In this document: piece after piece, positions 34,226 to 46,882 of the stretch
Layout: each line of letters starts with the position of its first letter
How positions within the stretch are numbered: position 1 is the stretch's first letter
Position numbers and translations under genes: made by a program
Assembly (NCBI RefSeq): GCF_028554725.1
Contig: NC_071668.1
Span: 7,919,001-7,983,000 of the forward strand
Direction of reading: 5' to 3'
Source: Zeugodacus cucurbitae
Taxonomy: Eukaryota; Arthropoda; Insecta; Diptera; Tephritidae
DNA length: 64,000 nucleotides
Notes under the pieces: model-generated
Told to the model about the DNA's origin: nothing
What the model saw: the letters and a program-made list of their open reading frames with translations, nothing else
Database searches by the model: none

Positions 34226-37061
34226 AGTGTTGTACCCTGGTAAAAAAAAGCAAGCTTACCCACACAGCCGGTAATAACTGCTCTCGTTACATACTATATT
34301 TTTCGCCTCCTTTTCCACGTACTCAAATTGCCCGGTGTTGCACGAAACATGCGCGACGACGCTTTACGTACACATGTGCATAACTAAAACAACAATGCAA
34401 GCAAAAAACAACAACAACAACCCACAAATATATATAATTTGCAATAACAGCTGTGGAAAGCGCACACAAATTATCCACTAACTGCATTACCACGAGTATG
34501 AGTAGCTGTCGGCAAATAACGTAGTCGGGCGGTACACACCAACATACAGATATCTGGCTCGTATATGCAGCTGTAATACCTTATTCTACATATAAGGCCA
34601 GGACTAGAGCAAAAATTTTAAAAATTCACTTAAAACGATTTGCGGCAACTTAGAGCCGTTTAGCGCTCACCTCCGGTTTGTGGTGTGGTAAGGTGTGGTG
34701 GAGAGGTGTTCATGTGTGCTGCTGAAGCATTTGGCGATAAACACTCATTCATACATATGTACGCTTGTTGTTGCTACATGTATGCGTAGGCCCACTGACC
34801 AACTCAAAATCTGACTAATAACAACTTCTTGTTGTTTTTGTTGTTGCTGCTTGGGCAACATTCTTGCACTGTAAACACCATGTGCTTTGATTGGCATAAA
34901 TGGGCAGCCACTGCTTGATTCCTGTGCGACATATAATCTTTTCCTTAATCACTTCATTCAATTGCCATAACACATTCAAGCAAGAGATTAGCTACACAAA
35001 CGCCAACAAACATACATACGAGTACATAGGTGGCTTTCAAGTGGGCGTCTCGACAGCAACCAGCAGCGCCACTCACTCATTCGTTTGCAATTGAATTTAA
35101 TGTTCTTTTAAGGTTCTAGGTGCCTAAGTGGACCCGACACTTGAGTGGGCTTTCGTCGCTGCTGCTTCGCTTCTTACTCAGCTAATGCTAAGCCAATTGA
35201 AGTGCGAATGAGTATGTTGCCATGGATCAGCGGAGAGTCGAGTACTTAGGTAGGCGTTTAATTTGATTTGCAGTTAAATTGCAATTAAAACCTGTATTCG
35301 CACCTAGATTTATGCTCAGCTGATCGTTGTTAGAGCAAATTAATTTGTAATGAAATGGAAAGGGCGACAATTCTTAATGTGTGCCGGTTGCTGATTGCTT
35401 GAGTAAGTCTACACTAAATGGTGTTGATAAGAAGATGAAGAAGATAAAGCTGAGCGAAGAATTTCTAAATGTTTAAAGTGTCTTCATATGGCTTTATACT
35501 GGGAAGAATAACTTAGAAAGAATCTTCATATTTACTACCGCTGTCAAATCGTCGATATGAAGAGTTGATCTAACTCATTCTTAGGATTATGTGATTAATA
35601 ATTATTTTTGGGAGTTAAAAACTCCAAGTTAAATTTGTTATGTAGAACTCACTTTACAAGTAGTTTAGGTCATTTCTGTCGAGGATTTATTTAAAATTAA
35701 AATCTGTGCTGCACATTTCCCATATACCCTTCTATCTCCCACACTTAAAAAATGCTATAGATACCACTCTTGAAAGAAATTCTGTTATACCATTAATATA
35801 AAGTCGAAAATTTCATCAGAACTCATGAAGAAACCAATTGTTCTTTCCAAAAAAGAGTCGCCTTCAACTAAAAGAAAATCATTTAGTTATAAAAAGTTCT
35901 TTCTAACATCCATTTGGCTAAACGATGGAACTGAGTCCACAGTGGACACTACACTTCATCTACCTCATTTCGATTTATTGATTTCTATTTTTGTAAAAGA
36001 AGTAAGGACAAGTGCATATAGGAGCATTTTCATTGCCTTTTTTGTTATTAAAATCAGCAAAAAATGTAAGTGATTGTCGTTCATTTTGGCATACAATTTT
36101 GTTGCTTTCTTATGACCTTTCAAATCTTACCAATTGCTACTCACCTGCAGCGTGTAGCATGTCTGTTAAAAAATATGAGCACTTTCAAATATTTTATGAT
36201 TTTTGCTCCGTAAAAAATTAATATCCCTTACAAGTTTCCAGTCACTTTCTTTCGTTTTGCTATAAATTTTCTATTCCAATGACATAGAAAGAAAGAAAGA
36301 AAGATGTGACAGTTATAAGCGCACAAATGAAGGCAACAATTTGCTACTAGAGATGGTTTATAGTATGGTAGATATAGTGTGTTTATAAGGGGTATGAATA
36401 ATTTCGTAAAAAAAAAAATCAGAACAATCGGGAGTTGAAATAATAGTGGGCTCTAATAAATATTTAGTATTAATAGACAAAATTTTCACTATATATTTAT
36501 TGAAAGAAGAAGACAAGCTCTTGATTCTGATTTTCCTGGAATTCATTGAAGATATCTAAACTATTTGTAGTATAAAAAAATTCTGGTTACTTTTTTATTG
36601 AATTTAAAATAATCCTTCGATGTATGTTTGATCAATTTCATCCTAATTGTATGCAAGTAGTATCGTAATAAAATAAAAAATTATAAAATCTCAAATTGTA
36701 GCCTACATTGCGACATATTTTAGCCAAGACACACACTTAAAGCATTGATATATATATATCTTATTCATTTTTTTGACTGGTGACCGAAATCTTCAATAGA
36801 AATTACAACAATTTTTAACAAAATTTTAATAAACTATATTTATTCTTTCTTAAAGACTCGCTTAAATCAATTATATGCAAATAGCCAAGTGAAAAGAATG
36901 AATTTTCTTGGTCTCAAAGTCAGAGAAATGTTCATGTGTCTAAATAAACACAATTTTTTGGCTAATTAAGTCTCGATTTTATTAAATTTTAATTTATTAA
37001 TATTTACATTTTTATTAGTTGGATGAAAGTGGAGGTTGAAAAAACGCTTGACTAGGTTAGG
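34226..37061. other. Unique block then AT-rich non-coding DNA
   Basis: No gene supported. About 34250-35420 is GC-richer, unique and contains CAACAA/GTTGTT runs and CACATATG-like stretches. About 35420-37060 is AT-rich with a short AAAG run (36287-36303). The last bases before the MITE (CTAGGTTAGG) are probably the 3' terminus of the jockey-like fragment to the right. Confidence 0.4.
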
Positions 37062-37065
37062 TTAA

Positions 37066-37784
37066 GGGGTTATATACAGTTAGAATTTTCAAAAAATCGA
37101 TTTTTTTTATTTAATTTTCTTAATGTACATATATTTAAGAATACACACAGAAAATTATCGTTCCGGTGAATATTTTCAAAGTTACAAACAAATTTGAAAA
37201 GGCGTTTCAGTTGCTTGGAAGTACAAGGTCCAAACTTTAAACGCGTTTTTCTCAAAATGGTGTTTTCAAAGTCGGTGACCAACATTACTCGAAAACGGCT
37301 AGACCGATTAGTCTCAAATTTTAACACGACCTTCTTAAATATATTTTTTTGGTAATTAATCGTAGATTTTTTCTCTCCGATAAATATTTTTTTTTATAAA
37401 CAATTTAAGGCCGAAAGTTCGGTGAAAAATCGATTTTTTTTTTTGAGAAACCGCCATTTTGTCAAAAAATTTTATGTTGCTTATCACTTCGATTAAGTAC
37501 TAGATTTAACATTATTTTAACGAAATCTGTTAGGTTTTTTAATATCGGATGATCCAGTTCCGAGATATAGTGGTCACCGCAAAACGTCTTTTTTGAAAGG
37601 AGCTCCTGGAGATCAGCTGTAGCTCTTTTTCAAATAAATATTTTTACTAGTACTAAGTCTTAAAATACAGTTAAAAGATACCATAATATGTGTATAAATT
37701 TTTGGATCAATAAATTAAAAAGTTTTCTCAGAAAAAATTCTGGAAAATTCACTTTTTTTCGGCCGTCTAACTGTATATAACCCC
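37066..37784. mobile_element. 719-bp TTAA-flanked MITE (piggyBac-like)
   Basis: The ends are perfect 19-bp inverted repeats, GGGGTTATATACAGTTAGA on the left and its complement on the right. Each end abuts TTAA (37062-37065 and 37785-37788), the target duplication used by piggyBac elements. The inside is AT-rich with no transposase frame, so it is a non-autonomous miniature element. Joining the flanks through one TTAA gives a continuous jockey-type 3' end, which shows it inserted into that older fragment. Confidence 0.85.
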
Positions 37785-37788
37785 TTAA

Positions 37789-38235
37789 GGGGTGATCTCC
37801 GCAAATGCAGAGAACGAAGCGCTTGGACTCAATAATAAAGTTCTTAAGTCGGCTAATGTCGATTCTAGTTACAGGTGCTTTAACCTAAGTCTGGTGAATG
37901 CTGGACATTGAAGGAGGAAGTGCTTGGTCGATTCCTCTTCGCCTTCCTCCAAATAGCTTTGGCAACTAGCGTCTGACATGATCCCTAGACTTACCGCGTG
38001 TGTGCCTATTTGGCAATGACCAGTAATCACTCCAATGATCGCGGAGAGATTACCCTTACTGAGCAACAGTAGCTGCATAGACCGTTTTCGATGCACTGTG
38101 GGTCAAAAGGACCTTGCTACTGCGCAGGTGCTGTTTATTCTCCAGCGCATGTTGAGCTTACTCAAAGACTGTGTTTCCAGCGCTCTGGCGCAAGTGGACC
38201 AGGTACTGCCCACACGTATCGACTCCGTTTGACCA
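37789..38235 (-). pseudogene. Jockey-like retrotransposon 3' end (RNase H-like tail, broken)
   Basis: On the minus strand the frame reads ALETQSLSKLNMRWRINSTC then AVARSFWPTVHRKRSMQLLL and continues LLSKGNLSAIIGVITGHCQI, GTHAVSLGIMSDASCQSYLE and EGEEESTKHFLLQCPAFTRL with RLKHL, then a stop; the tail DISRLKNFIIESKRF follows in a shifted frame. GHC.IGTH...LG....C..C.E..E...H.L..CPAF...R...L is the characteristic C-terminal end of jockey-clade non-LTR elements. The rest of ORF2 and ORF1 are absent. Its last bases were separated by the MITE at 37066-37784 and resume as CCTAACCTAG on the far side. Not functional. Confidence 0.88.
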
Positions 38236-41156
38236 AGGAAACGAACCCTGAATTACTCTATGTATCATATGTTAAAAAAATATTTCTTTTTGTTTCAGAA
38301 TTAGTTACTTTTTATATTTATTTCCATATTTTGGTTGGAATAATATTTTTGAAAAGGTTTAAAAGAGTTTCTCGAATTTACCAAAGTTCTATTAATTTAA
38401 TTTTTTTTTACCTTTTTTCAATTTTTTTTTTAAACTTTTTTTTCTAATTTTTTTTTACAGTTTATTAATTTTGTGTTTAAAATAACAAAAGCGTAATTAT
38501 TCAAATTAATTTAATTATTTTCTGCAAAATATTTTTCTCAAAAGAATATAAAATGCGGTCACACCCCTAATGTATGCACCTGCATTACAATGCAGAAATA
38601 GCTGGTATGCTTTTGTCCATCTATAAAATTGCTGTTACTTTTGGATATATGTACATATGTTTAACTACATATATTTTAATAAACACATGTTCATGGCCAC
38701 CAGCTTTTATTTGTGCGCCTTTGCGACACGTCAACGCTAGCAACGCCCTACAATGGAGCTAGCCTTATTGTATGGGTGTATGTGCGTTTGAGCAGCAGTT
38801 GAAAGTTTAACACTTGAACTTGCAATTTGCAAAATTGTCAGTCAATTGTGCTGTAAAATACACCTATTTTTGGGCCAAAAAATGAGTGCACACAAATATA
38901 AATATGTGTGTATGTGTATATGCCTTCATACCCCCTCTACTTGTGTGCTTCGTATGTAATATGTCGGTGGCTGCATACGTGCCTTCGCATACATTTGCAC
39001 AACGGCTGCAAGCAGCTGGTAATGTTGCCACAAAAAGGCGCAAAATTACTGCAGCAAACAACTTTGCAAGTGGCAATTGGCCTAGCCGAGCACAACAATG
39101 TCAAGTATGATACCGCCACGCCCTCCCCACAACCGCACCAGCTGCAATTACAAAAGTGCAGAAATGTACTATGACACATACAGACATACTCTTAGTTGCT
39201 TGCAATTGCATTTATATACATTCATGTGCAAAGTGTTAGAATTGAAGAGTGTAGAGGCTTGCGAACATTTATGGCGACAAGTGGATGCAGCAAAGCAACA
39301 ACAACAACATACATTCTAATAGCTTGTGTTAGGCGCGGTTGGTGGGGCGTTGGTTGTGGCACTAGAACTTTGAATAGCGATTTTTCTGTGAAGAAAAAAT
39401 ACAGTAGTTAAATGGAAAATAGTCTGTCGCAGTACAACAACAACACGAAAAAAATAGAGCACATCTTATTCACATTCTCAGTTGCACTTTTTTTTCGCCA
39501 GCCACACACTGACAAAGCACGCAATTTAACATATGAATATTACATTTCATGAGTTCACTTTTAGAAGAGGCAAATTAGTGCATAATTTAGCAAACGCTAA
39601 AGCCGTTAGTTGTGTGGGTAAAAGTGGCCGCGCGGTTGCTCGGTCGCTCGTTCATGCCGTTAGTTCTAAATTAAATTATTGTACTTTTTCACTGAGCTGT
39701 GTAATAATAATAAAATGTGGAAATAAGAGATGTGAAACGCGGAAAAGGCATAAAAAAGAAAATAATTGTAAAATGTGAGGAAAAAATACAAAAAAATACA
39801 AATTGTAAAAAAAATTTTAATAATGGAAGAAACATTAAAAGGCATTACCATGCAAGTCGCATGCAACACAATTAAAGCAGGCCCTGAAATTAGAGCAAAC
39901 AAGCTATTTACTAGACTTACGTTAGAAGTACTTGAACAGCATCGCTGAAAGGTGAAAAGAGTGTGAAATAGACAAATAATTACATATGAGTACTTGTTGT
40001 TTGTATTTATGCATATATATTATTACATACTGTCTTGTATTTTCGCGCTAAAAAGCTTTTCGAGACCTATTAAGCGCTTCTAGCTAGTTCTAAGCCCATT
40101 GCGGTACTAGATTTGACATATACCGCAGCGTACCGCTTGTCTCTATAATCTGGTTAGCAAAGGGCTGTCACTATGTAGACTTTTTATGTTCGGTATATAA
40201 ATATAGGAAGCGTGTAACTGCCAACGTTATAAAGACAAAACATTATAGCGTTAGAATGTGAGAAAATAACAAAGAGCTGTAAGAACTAATAATAGCAAAA
40301 TATGTGCTACAAAAGAACAACATTTCGTGGAAGTCTGACAGCAAGAATATACTCTGCAAATCACTTGTGCTCACTTTAAGTGGACAGACATTTTTTCGAA
40401 AATCAACAAAGTTTCAAGAAAGGCTTAACGCATCTCAGACAATACGATCATGCTAGCTTCTGAAAAAGTAACGGTAATTCTAGCTTCTTTTTTGGGGTTT
40501 CAAGTTCAGTTTTATATCGATTGATCCCTTATAGAATATTTCTTATGATTCAAAAATGCTTAGAGCTTCTATTTTTGAATTTCGGTACACCTCCGTGTTC
40601 GATGTCGGTCTCAGTCTTCGGCTTCAGTTTTCGGTTTCAATCTTCCACTCCTAAAAATATTCCAATAGAGTATTCCAACAGTCCATATGACTTACACATT
40701 TCATAACATGACTCAGTCAAAATGAAATGGTTTCATTACTTACAACATTCTGTAGGTACCATTTATCAGTAGGATAATTGGTATTGGTCTGGGAACCGTA
40801 GTAAACTCGAGAATCATATACGTACCTGTAGCGCTAACCACAGTACAGTAACGTTGGTTCCATCTTCAGTTTTATAAAAGTGTGGATTAAAGACAAAACA
40901 CGCCACAAAAGCTCTCTAGGAACTTTTAGATCTCATGAAACCTAATACCTTATATAAAAAGTGTTGCTAAGTGTTCTTCTAGGGTTAAATAACACGACGT
41001 TTAACTTCTTCAGCTTCATTAAAACAAATCTTTGCCTACATTTAGGATGAATTTCAAAATAATGTTGCCTACATTCAGGCGGTAAGAAAAAAATATATAT
41101 ACTATTGATCTTTAAGAAAGAAAAAAACTAACTTTAAAAATCAATGTATATATATA
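38236..41156. other. Non-coding DNA with a unique block
   Basis: No gene supported. T-rich low-complexity DNA lies at 38395-38465. About 38560-39780 is a GC-richer unique block with CAACAACAA (39296-39308). Motif copies TTTGCCTACATTTAGGATG (41031) and AATGTTGCCTACATTCAGGC (41061) lie just before the mariner copy. The last two bases (41155-41156) are its TA target. Confidence 0.4.
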
Positions 41157-42069
41157 AAGGGTGATTTTTTAAGAGCTTGATAACTTTTAAAAAAAAAAAA
41201 TCTCATCGGTTCTTTATTTGAAACGTTAGATTGGTTCATGACATTTACTTTTTGAAGATAATTTCATTTAAATGTTGACCGCGGCTGCGTCTTAGGTGGT
41301 CCATTCGGAAAGTCCAATTTTGGGCAACTTTTTCGAGCATTTCGGCCGGAATAGCCCGAATTTCTTCGGAAATGTTGTCTTCCAAAGCTGGAATAGTTGC
41401 TGGCTTATTTCTGTAGACTTTAGACTTGACGTAGCCCCACAAAAAATAGTCTAAAGGCGTTAAATCGCATGATCTTGGTGGCCAACTTACGGGTCCATTT
41501 CTTGAGATGAATTGTTCTCCGAAGTTTTCCCTCAAAATGGCCATAGAATCGCGAGCTGTGTGGCATGTAGCGCCATCTTGTTGAAACCACATGTCAACCA
41601 AGTTCAGTTCTTCCATTTTTGGCAACAAAAAGTTTGTTAGCATCGAACGATAGCGATCGCCATTCACCGTAACGTTGCGTCCAACAGCATCTTTGAAAAA
41701 ATACGGTCCAATGATTCCACCAGCGTACAAACCACACCAAACAGTGCATTTTTCGGGATGCATGGGCAGTTCTTGAACGGCTTCTGGTTGCTCTTCACCC
41801 CAAATGCGGCAATTTTGCTTATTTACGTAGCCATTCAACCAGAAATGAGCCTCATCGCTGAACAAAATTTGTCGATAAAAAATTTCGAACCGAACACTGA
41901 TTTTGGTAATAAAATTCAATGATTTGCAAGCGTTGCTCGTTAGTAAGTCTATTCATGATGAAATGTCAAAGCATACTGAGCATCTTTCTCTTTGACACCA
42001 TGTCTGAAATCCCACGTGATCTGTCAAATACTAATGCATGAAAATCCTAACCTCAAAAAAATCACCCGT
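41157..42069 (-). mobile_element. D,D41D mariner-like element (rosa group), deleted copy 2
   Basis: A 913-bp near-twin of 14706-15638, inserted in the opposite orientation and flanked by TA (41155-41156 and 42070-42071). The same inverted ends and the same internal deletion are present. Differences include a one-base indel at the deletion junction (near 41880) and loss of about a dozen bases in the T-rich 3' untranslated part. The shared junction means the deleted form itself was copied, using transposase supplied from elsewhere. Confidence 0.9.
41245..41956 (-). pseudogene. D,D41D transposase, internally deleted (copy 2)
   Basis: The original ATG (41956-41954) opens MNRLTNEQRLQIIEFYYQNQ, but the frame runs into a stop soon after the deletion junction. 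The catalytic part is open in another frame and ends at 41245. All three catalytic aspartates are present (FSDEAH, QQDGATCH, LTPLDYF), with the same 92- and 41-residue spacings, and the 211 residues from FYRQIL to the end match copy 1 exactly. No functional start leads into the catalytic frame except non-ATG codons. The absence of any amino-acid change between copies implies recent duplication. Confidence 0.88.
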
Positions 42070-42071
42070 TA

Positions 42072-45000
42072 TAAAAAAATGTTTACTATTTAAAAAAAAT
42101 TTCAAAAAAAATATTTATTATTAATCATTAAAAAAAATTATTTGATTTTGAAAAAAATTTCTAAATTTTATTACACTTTTAATAATTAAGAAATACATTT
42201 AAAATTTATAATATTTGTTACTTTAAGTAAACAATACAATGTGCAACTTGAATAATTGCTACGAAAAGCGCGCCCATCCTACATAGACCCACAACCGAAA
42301 CTTGCGTGCTTAAACGCCATTGCGTGCGTCGCCTTGCGCTACACTTAGCAAATACACGAATGAATACACGCATGCACTCATGTGACGTGACGCTGTCAAA
42401 GTGCTTACCAATTTTATAACACCATAAAGTTGTCACAATGTTGCATTTAATTAATAAACAAAAACAAAACACCCACCGCCCATAAGCCACCTAGCCTTTT
42501 GCCTAATTGGACGCACCGGCGTAAAAACATGTGGCTTGTTTGCCGGTTGAACTGTCATAATAAAGCCACACCATGTCTTCTACAAACATAACCACCACCC
42601 TCGGCGCTGACACACCCGCAACCAACTTGAGCCAAATGTGGTTATGACCCTTTTTTGGTATTCTGTGTTGTATGTGTATGGCATAATAAATAATATTCGA
42701 AAAAAGTAATTTTTCCAAAAAAAAATTATATTCATACATACACATATATTCTACAAAAAAAATATTTATTTATTCAATAAACGTCAGCAATTGTGCTCAG
42801 TGCCCATTCACATCACTCATTTGTGCCCTTTTTGGCCTCAAAGCATTTAAATTACGCACAGCCAGAGCAGCACTTACGGCACTCTTTCGTCGTCTAGAAT
42901 AGTGAAAGTTGCCTTTTTGTTTTTCATTTTCATTTAATTATTCCATTTTGTTATAATTTTTTCAAATGTAATGCATGGGAAATTGTAATTCCAAGCAGTA
43001 ATGTCAATAATACCATTTGAGGTCAAGCGATAAGTTAATAAAAATGAAATATTTATAGTCGCTGGTCTACGCCCTACAATTTAAATGCCACTTTGACCAT
43101 ATGTCGAGCATGTGATCACCATAAATACGCCCCATAAATATGCATTTTTTTCTTTTTTTACTAAATATGGTTAAGGTAGGTGCACATTACTAGAAAAGGG
43201 TAATTAAATCATTTTCTTAACTAGAAATTGTATGCATTGAAATTCTTTGTTGACAGTTGTAATGATTTATTTGTGACAGATTTGTCATCTAGTTTTCAAT
43301 ATAATAAGGCATTAACTTACAGCTTAATTTTTCTGTTATGGCAATATTTCTACTAAAATTTTAAATTTTCATTTATTTCCTCCTGCTGGTTTTATATCTT
43401 CTGCTGCCCTCCTCCTAGTTATATATCCTCACTGTGGTTTGCCAGCCCATTTAATTTCGCTTTTCATTCATCTCCTTGAATTCTCATCAATAGTTAACCT
43501 TCAAAATTTCATTTCGATTTTCGCTGCGGATCCTAACATTACTTCTAACAACGTCTGACAGTGACATTGCCATTGCCACAAGAGTTTCCTCGATACTCAT
43601 TTATTATTTGGCAGTGCTTTCACATGCACAGTGGGTACTTTGCCAAAATCTATTTGACAAACCTTCAAAATGCTGCATTCGTAAATGAATGAAGTGTATT
43701 TGCGATTACTTGTGTGGATGATTCTGTACAACGAAATACCCTATAGGAAAAATTACGAAGTATAAAGTAATGTAGTTCTAGGAGATAGCAGGTCCATTTG
43801 TACTTGAACTTATATCGCTACTCTTGATGAACGAGTCAAACGTGTGAAAAAAATCATTGAGGGGCCGTTTTCTATATTGTTTATTCATATCTCATGTTAC
43901 AGCGCCAAAATGTAGGCAACATTTTTGATTTTTTTAGTATTTTCTGTCTTCGGAGGTTTTGAAATATGTTTTATATGTTGAATATGTTCTTCAATATCGT
44001 TTATAATTGCGTCAAAATGCAGACAATCTTTCTGCGGTACTATGTATTGCCATAAAGAAAAACGATTATACAAAAACTTCGTAAATATTTGTTCAACATT
44101 TTTTTTTGTTCGAGGTTCAGAGGTTTTTAAAAATAAAAATATCTTTGCACTTGTGCATCAAAAAATATATTTCATCAACTTCCAATCTTTTTCCTACAGT
44201 GTATTTTCCCATCACCTGCATATTTGCACAGTTGTATTGGTTTTCTCTTTCGAGTGTCATTGCCAGCAATTGTCTTTGCGGTTCTTTTATTTGTCTTAAA
44301 TTGAAGTCACTGCTTTGGAAATATAATAGTCGAACTTGGATAATTTATTAGTAGTCAAGTTACTGACAAATATAGTGTTTATGGCAACAAATATTTGCTT
44401 AGTATTGGCTTAGTTTTAACCGAATGTTGGTCTATACCTTTTGTACTTAAATACAAAGGAATACAGAAAGTGACAGTAGACCATTAAATTTACTCAAAAA
44501 TGTCAACTGAAAAAGAAGAAAGATCTTCTAGTGCTCACGGTTTAGTAGTTCTTTGACTGACGTAAAAGGAACCCCAAAAAACGAGTAGAGAAGGAAATAT
44601 GCTTTTAAACTTGGAACCAAGATTCTGAAGGTTGTAGCATATAGATTATTTTTATTATATTGAATTAGATCTTGAAGAGTTCGTTGAATATAAACTAAGA
44701 GCAATTAATCAAGACTTGAATTTCTGGGAGTTTTCTCCAAGATTATATGGGATATAAAGAAATAGATCTTTTGACAAACGGACTTTGGAAACATCATCAA
44801 AACATGATCAATTATCAGTGTCTACAGTCTTCGCCAAAGGAAATTTTCTTTTAGAAAATCACACATTATAGTTTATATTCTAAATATCTCTTCCACTGCG
44901 CTCATCTTCTAAATTATGCTTATCAACTGACCGCAGTGTCTACAGGCGATAAACAGATAAAACAAATTTTGTCTGTATTTGATTAACAATGGAGTTATCA

Positions 45001-45499
45001 TTTTATATATTTATTATTAATTAGTTATTTTCCGTTCATCAGCGATTTTGGAGTGACTCATATACTTCAAGTACTGCCTATAGTATCTGGGTGGCAATCG
45101 TCGTACGAATATTCATATATCTGTATGTATTGATACAGAAAGGAGTTACTGCAAAATTGTATGAATTAAATTTTAATATTTTTTGCTGTAATTATTCAAT
45201 TAGTAAAAGTCAAGGCTCATACTCATTTCTTTTTTATTCTGCTCTTTGTACTTTTAGCTTCCTGCAAGAATGATTGCTTCCAACTAAAATAATAATTTAT
45301 ATGTGAACAAAGAAGACACAACCATTGTGGAGTCACTGAGGCATACGCGTTGTCAATTAGTCAAATTATAAGTAAATTCAAGCAACTGCCAAAAAACTGT
45401 GGAGAAAAGTAAATAAAGCAGAACGCGAAGACGTTGTTAATGCCAAAAAAGAGCGTAAACAAAATATGCGATCAGCAGACAAGTAATAATAAACCGCTT
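42072..45499. other. Non-coding DNA
   Basis: No gene supported. About 42220-43100 is GC-richer and unique. GCGCCAAAATGTAGGCAACA (43901) and a weaker GCGTCAAAATGCAGACAATC (44009) belong to the recurrent ATGTAGGCAACAT motif family. The rest is AT-rich. Confidence 0.4.
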
Positions 45500-45914
45500 G
45501 AGAATTTTTAAAAACGTGGAAGGCATTTGTCTCGTAAAGTAGAAAGCGAATCCACACATTCAACATATGTTCCACACACGAGCAGTCGAGCGAAGTCAAC
45601 CACTTTACCTGGAAACACCTGCTTGAAATGATACAGCTGTCATAATTAGCAGTGACACAAACTTCCCTAAACACACGTGCCACCAGCGTCGGTACTGCAG
45701 TGCGTTGTGTGTACTGAATCGCGAGTGTGTCTTCAACGCGCGGTTCGTGTATTGTACATGCTGCTTGTGGAACAACACGCAATCATCATTATCACACGAT
45801 CGTATAAGAGATCACGGTATAAGTTCCAAATCGCCAAAACCTAGCGTGAAGAGCGTACAAGTAGTATAGCAAATAGCGCGTCAACTTAACAGTGGGGAAC
45901 TGGACTAGCCAATA
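45500..45914 (+). promoter_or_regulatory. Probable promoter and 5' leader of the exon at 45915
   Basis: GC rises compared with the flanks (CGCGCGGTTCG, ACACGTGCCACC, GCGTGAAGAGCG), as is common around fly promoters and leaders. TCATTA at 45786 could be an initiator, but no clear downstream element or TATA box at the right distance is visible. Support comes mainly from the adjoining start codon and donor site. Confidence 0.35.
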
Positions 45915-45989
45915 ATGGATTCTACAGATGGGCGCATTGTACGCGCTCCAGCGCGTCGTAAACGCAACGATGAGCAACTGGTCGATCGG
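45915..45989 (+). CDS. First coding exon, unrecognised gene (25 codons)
   Basis: The frame ATG...CGG encodes MDSTDGRIVRAPARRKRNDE followed by QLVDR and runs directly into GTGAGT (45990-45995), a near-consensus splice donor, with the junction between codons (phase 0). The start context is strong: A at -3, G at +4 and an in-frame TAG two codons upstream, which fixes this as the first ATG. The peptide is basic (RAPARRKR) with no signal peptide or membrane segment. No protein family is recognised from 25 residues. The next exon is not visible in the window, so the intron is probably at least 18 kb or the next exon lies beyond 64 kb. Another phase-0 first exon at 59080 may belong to the same gene. 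Chance occurrence of start, stop and donor together cannot be excluded. Confidence 0.55.
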
Positions 45990-45995
45990 GTGAGT

Positions 45996-46549
45996 ACACA
46001 AATACACTCAATTATTTGCTATTTCTTTGTATTCATATATAAATTGTATTTTTGAGATTTTGGTAATATTTGTTTTTGTGGGAAGGGATCGTACGGATCT
46101 CAACAGTTAGTAGTGACATGCTTTAATAACACAGCCACAAAAAAAAATATCTTGATAGCATACTTTTAGCGTCGCTGCATCCGAATCCTAAGTCGTTTTA
46201 ACCTCATCAGATCAGAGCTTTGAGATAACCCCAGGAAACCAATATGGCGGACAGAGATTTTTAAGACTCATCGGATTCACTGAAACTCGTTATTTGGGGG
46301 TTTTCGGGGTCGCTGATTAAGAATCTGCTGTCGATTTTTCAAAATTCAAAATGGTGGATCCAATATGGCGCACTCTTTTTTGAAAAATTCTTCGGAATCG
46401 CTTCAAACGAATTTAACGTTACTTTTTAAAAATTCAAAATGGCGTACATATTTTAAAACTTCGCCACTGGTTAGAAGCTATTTGAGAGATTTTAACGTTT
46501 CCTACGTTTTCTTCTCTACATAAATCGACGGAATTCTTACTTAGCTAAA
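45996..46549. other. Intron-like DNA
   Basis: Follows the donor at 45990. No gene. A run of AAAATGGCG-type motifs (AATATGGCGGAC, CAAAATGGTGGATCC, AATATGGCGC, CAAAATGGCGTA) between about 46240 and 46450 is spaced roughly 60-110 bp apart and looks like a loose degenerate repeat. Confidence 0.45.
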
Positions 46550-46880
46550 CGAGATGTATTAAAAAATAACGGGAATTTTAATTTTTTTTTAACAAATATT
46601 TACTCATTCGTCGTCATTATTGTTGTCGGCTTCAAAATAGTTGCCTTTTGATATTATACTTATGTCAGTGCTTCTTCCAATCATCGAAACACTTCTCCAA
46701 CTTAATTTTTGGGATAGCCTTTGGCTTCTTGTTCAACGATTTCTCGTATGCTAGTAAAACGACAGCCCCTTAAGGTTCTCTTAATTTTTGGGAATAGGAA
46801 AAAGTCATACGGAATCATGTTTAACTCTGAAAAAAAATTTTGAAATTTGAAAATTCCCGTTATTTTTTGAACACATCTTG
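46550..46880 (-). mobile_element. Short mariner deletion derivative, copy 2
   Basis: Same family as 23688-24192. The left end reads CGAGATGTATTAAAAAATAA and the right end, inverted, CAAGATGTGTTCAAAAAATA; both continue ACGGGAATTTT. TA follows the right end (46881-46882); the left flank is TAAA, so the duplication there is imperfect. On the minus strand MIPYDFFLFPKIKRTLRGCR is readable, followed by frameshifts before KCFDDWKKH. It is more diverged and shorter (331 bp) than copy 1. Dead and non-autonomous. Confidence 0.8.
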
Positions 46881-46882
46881 TA

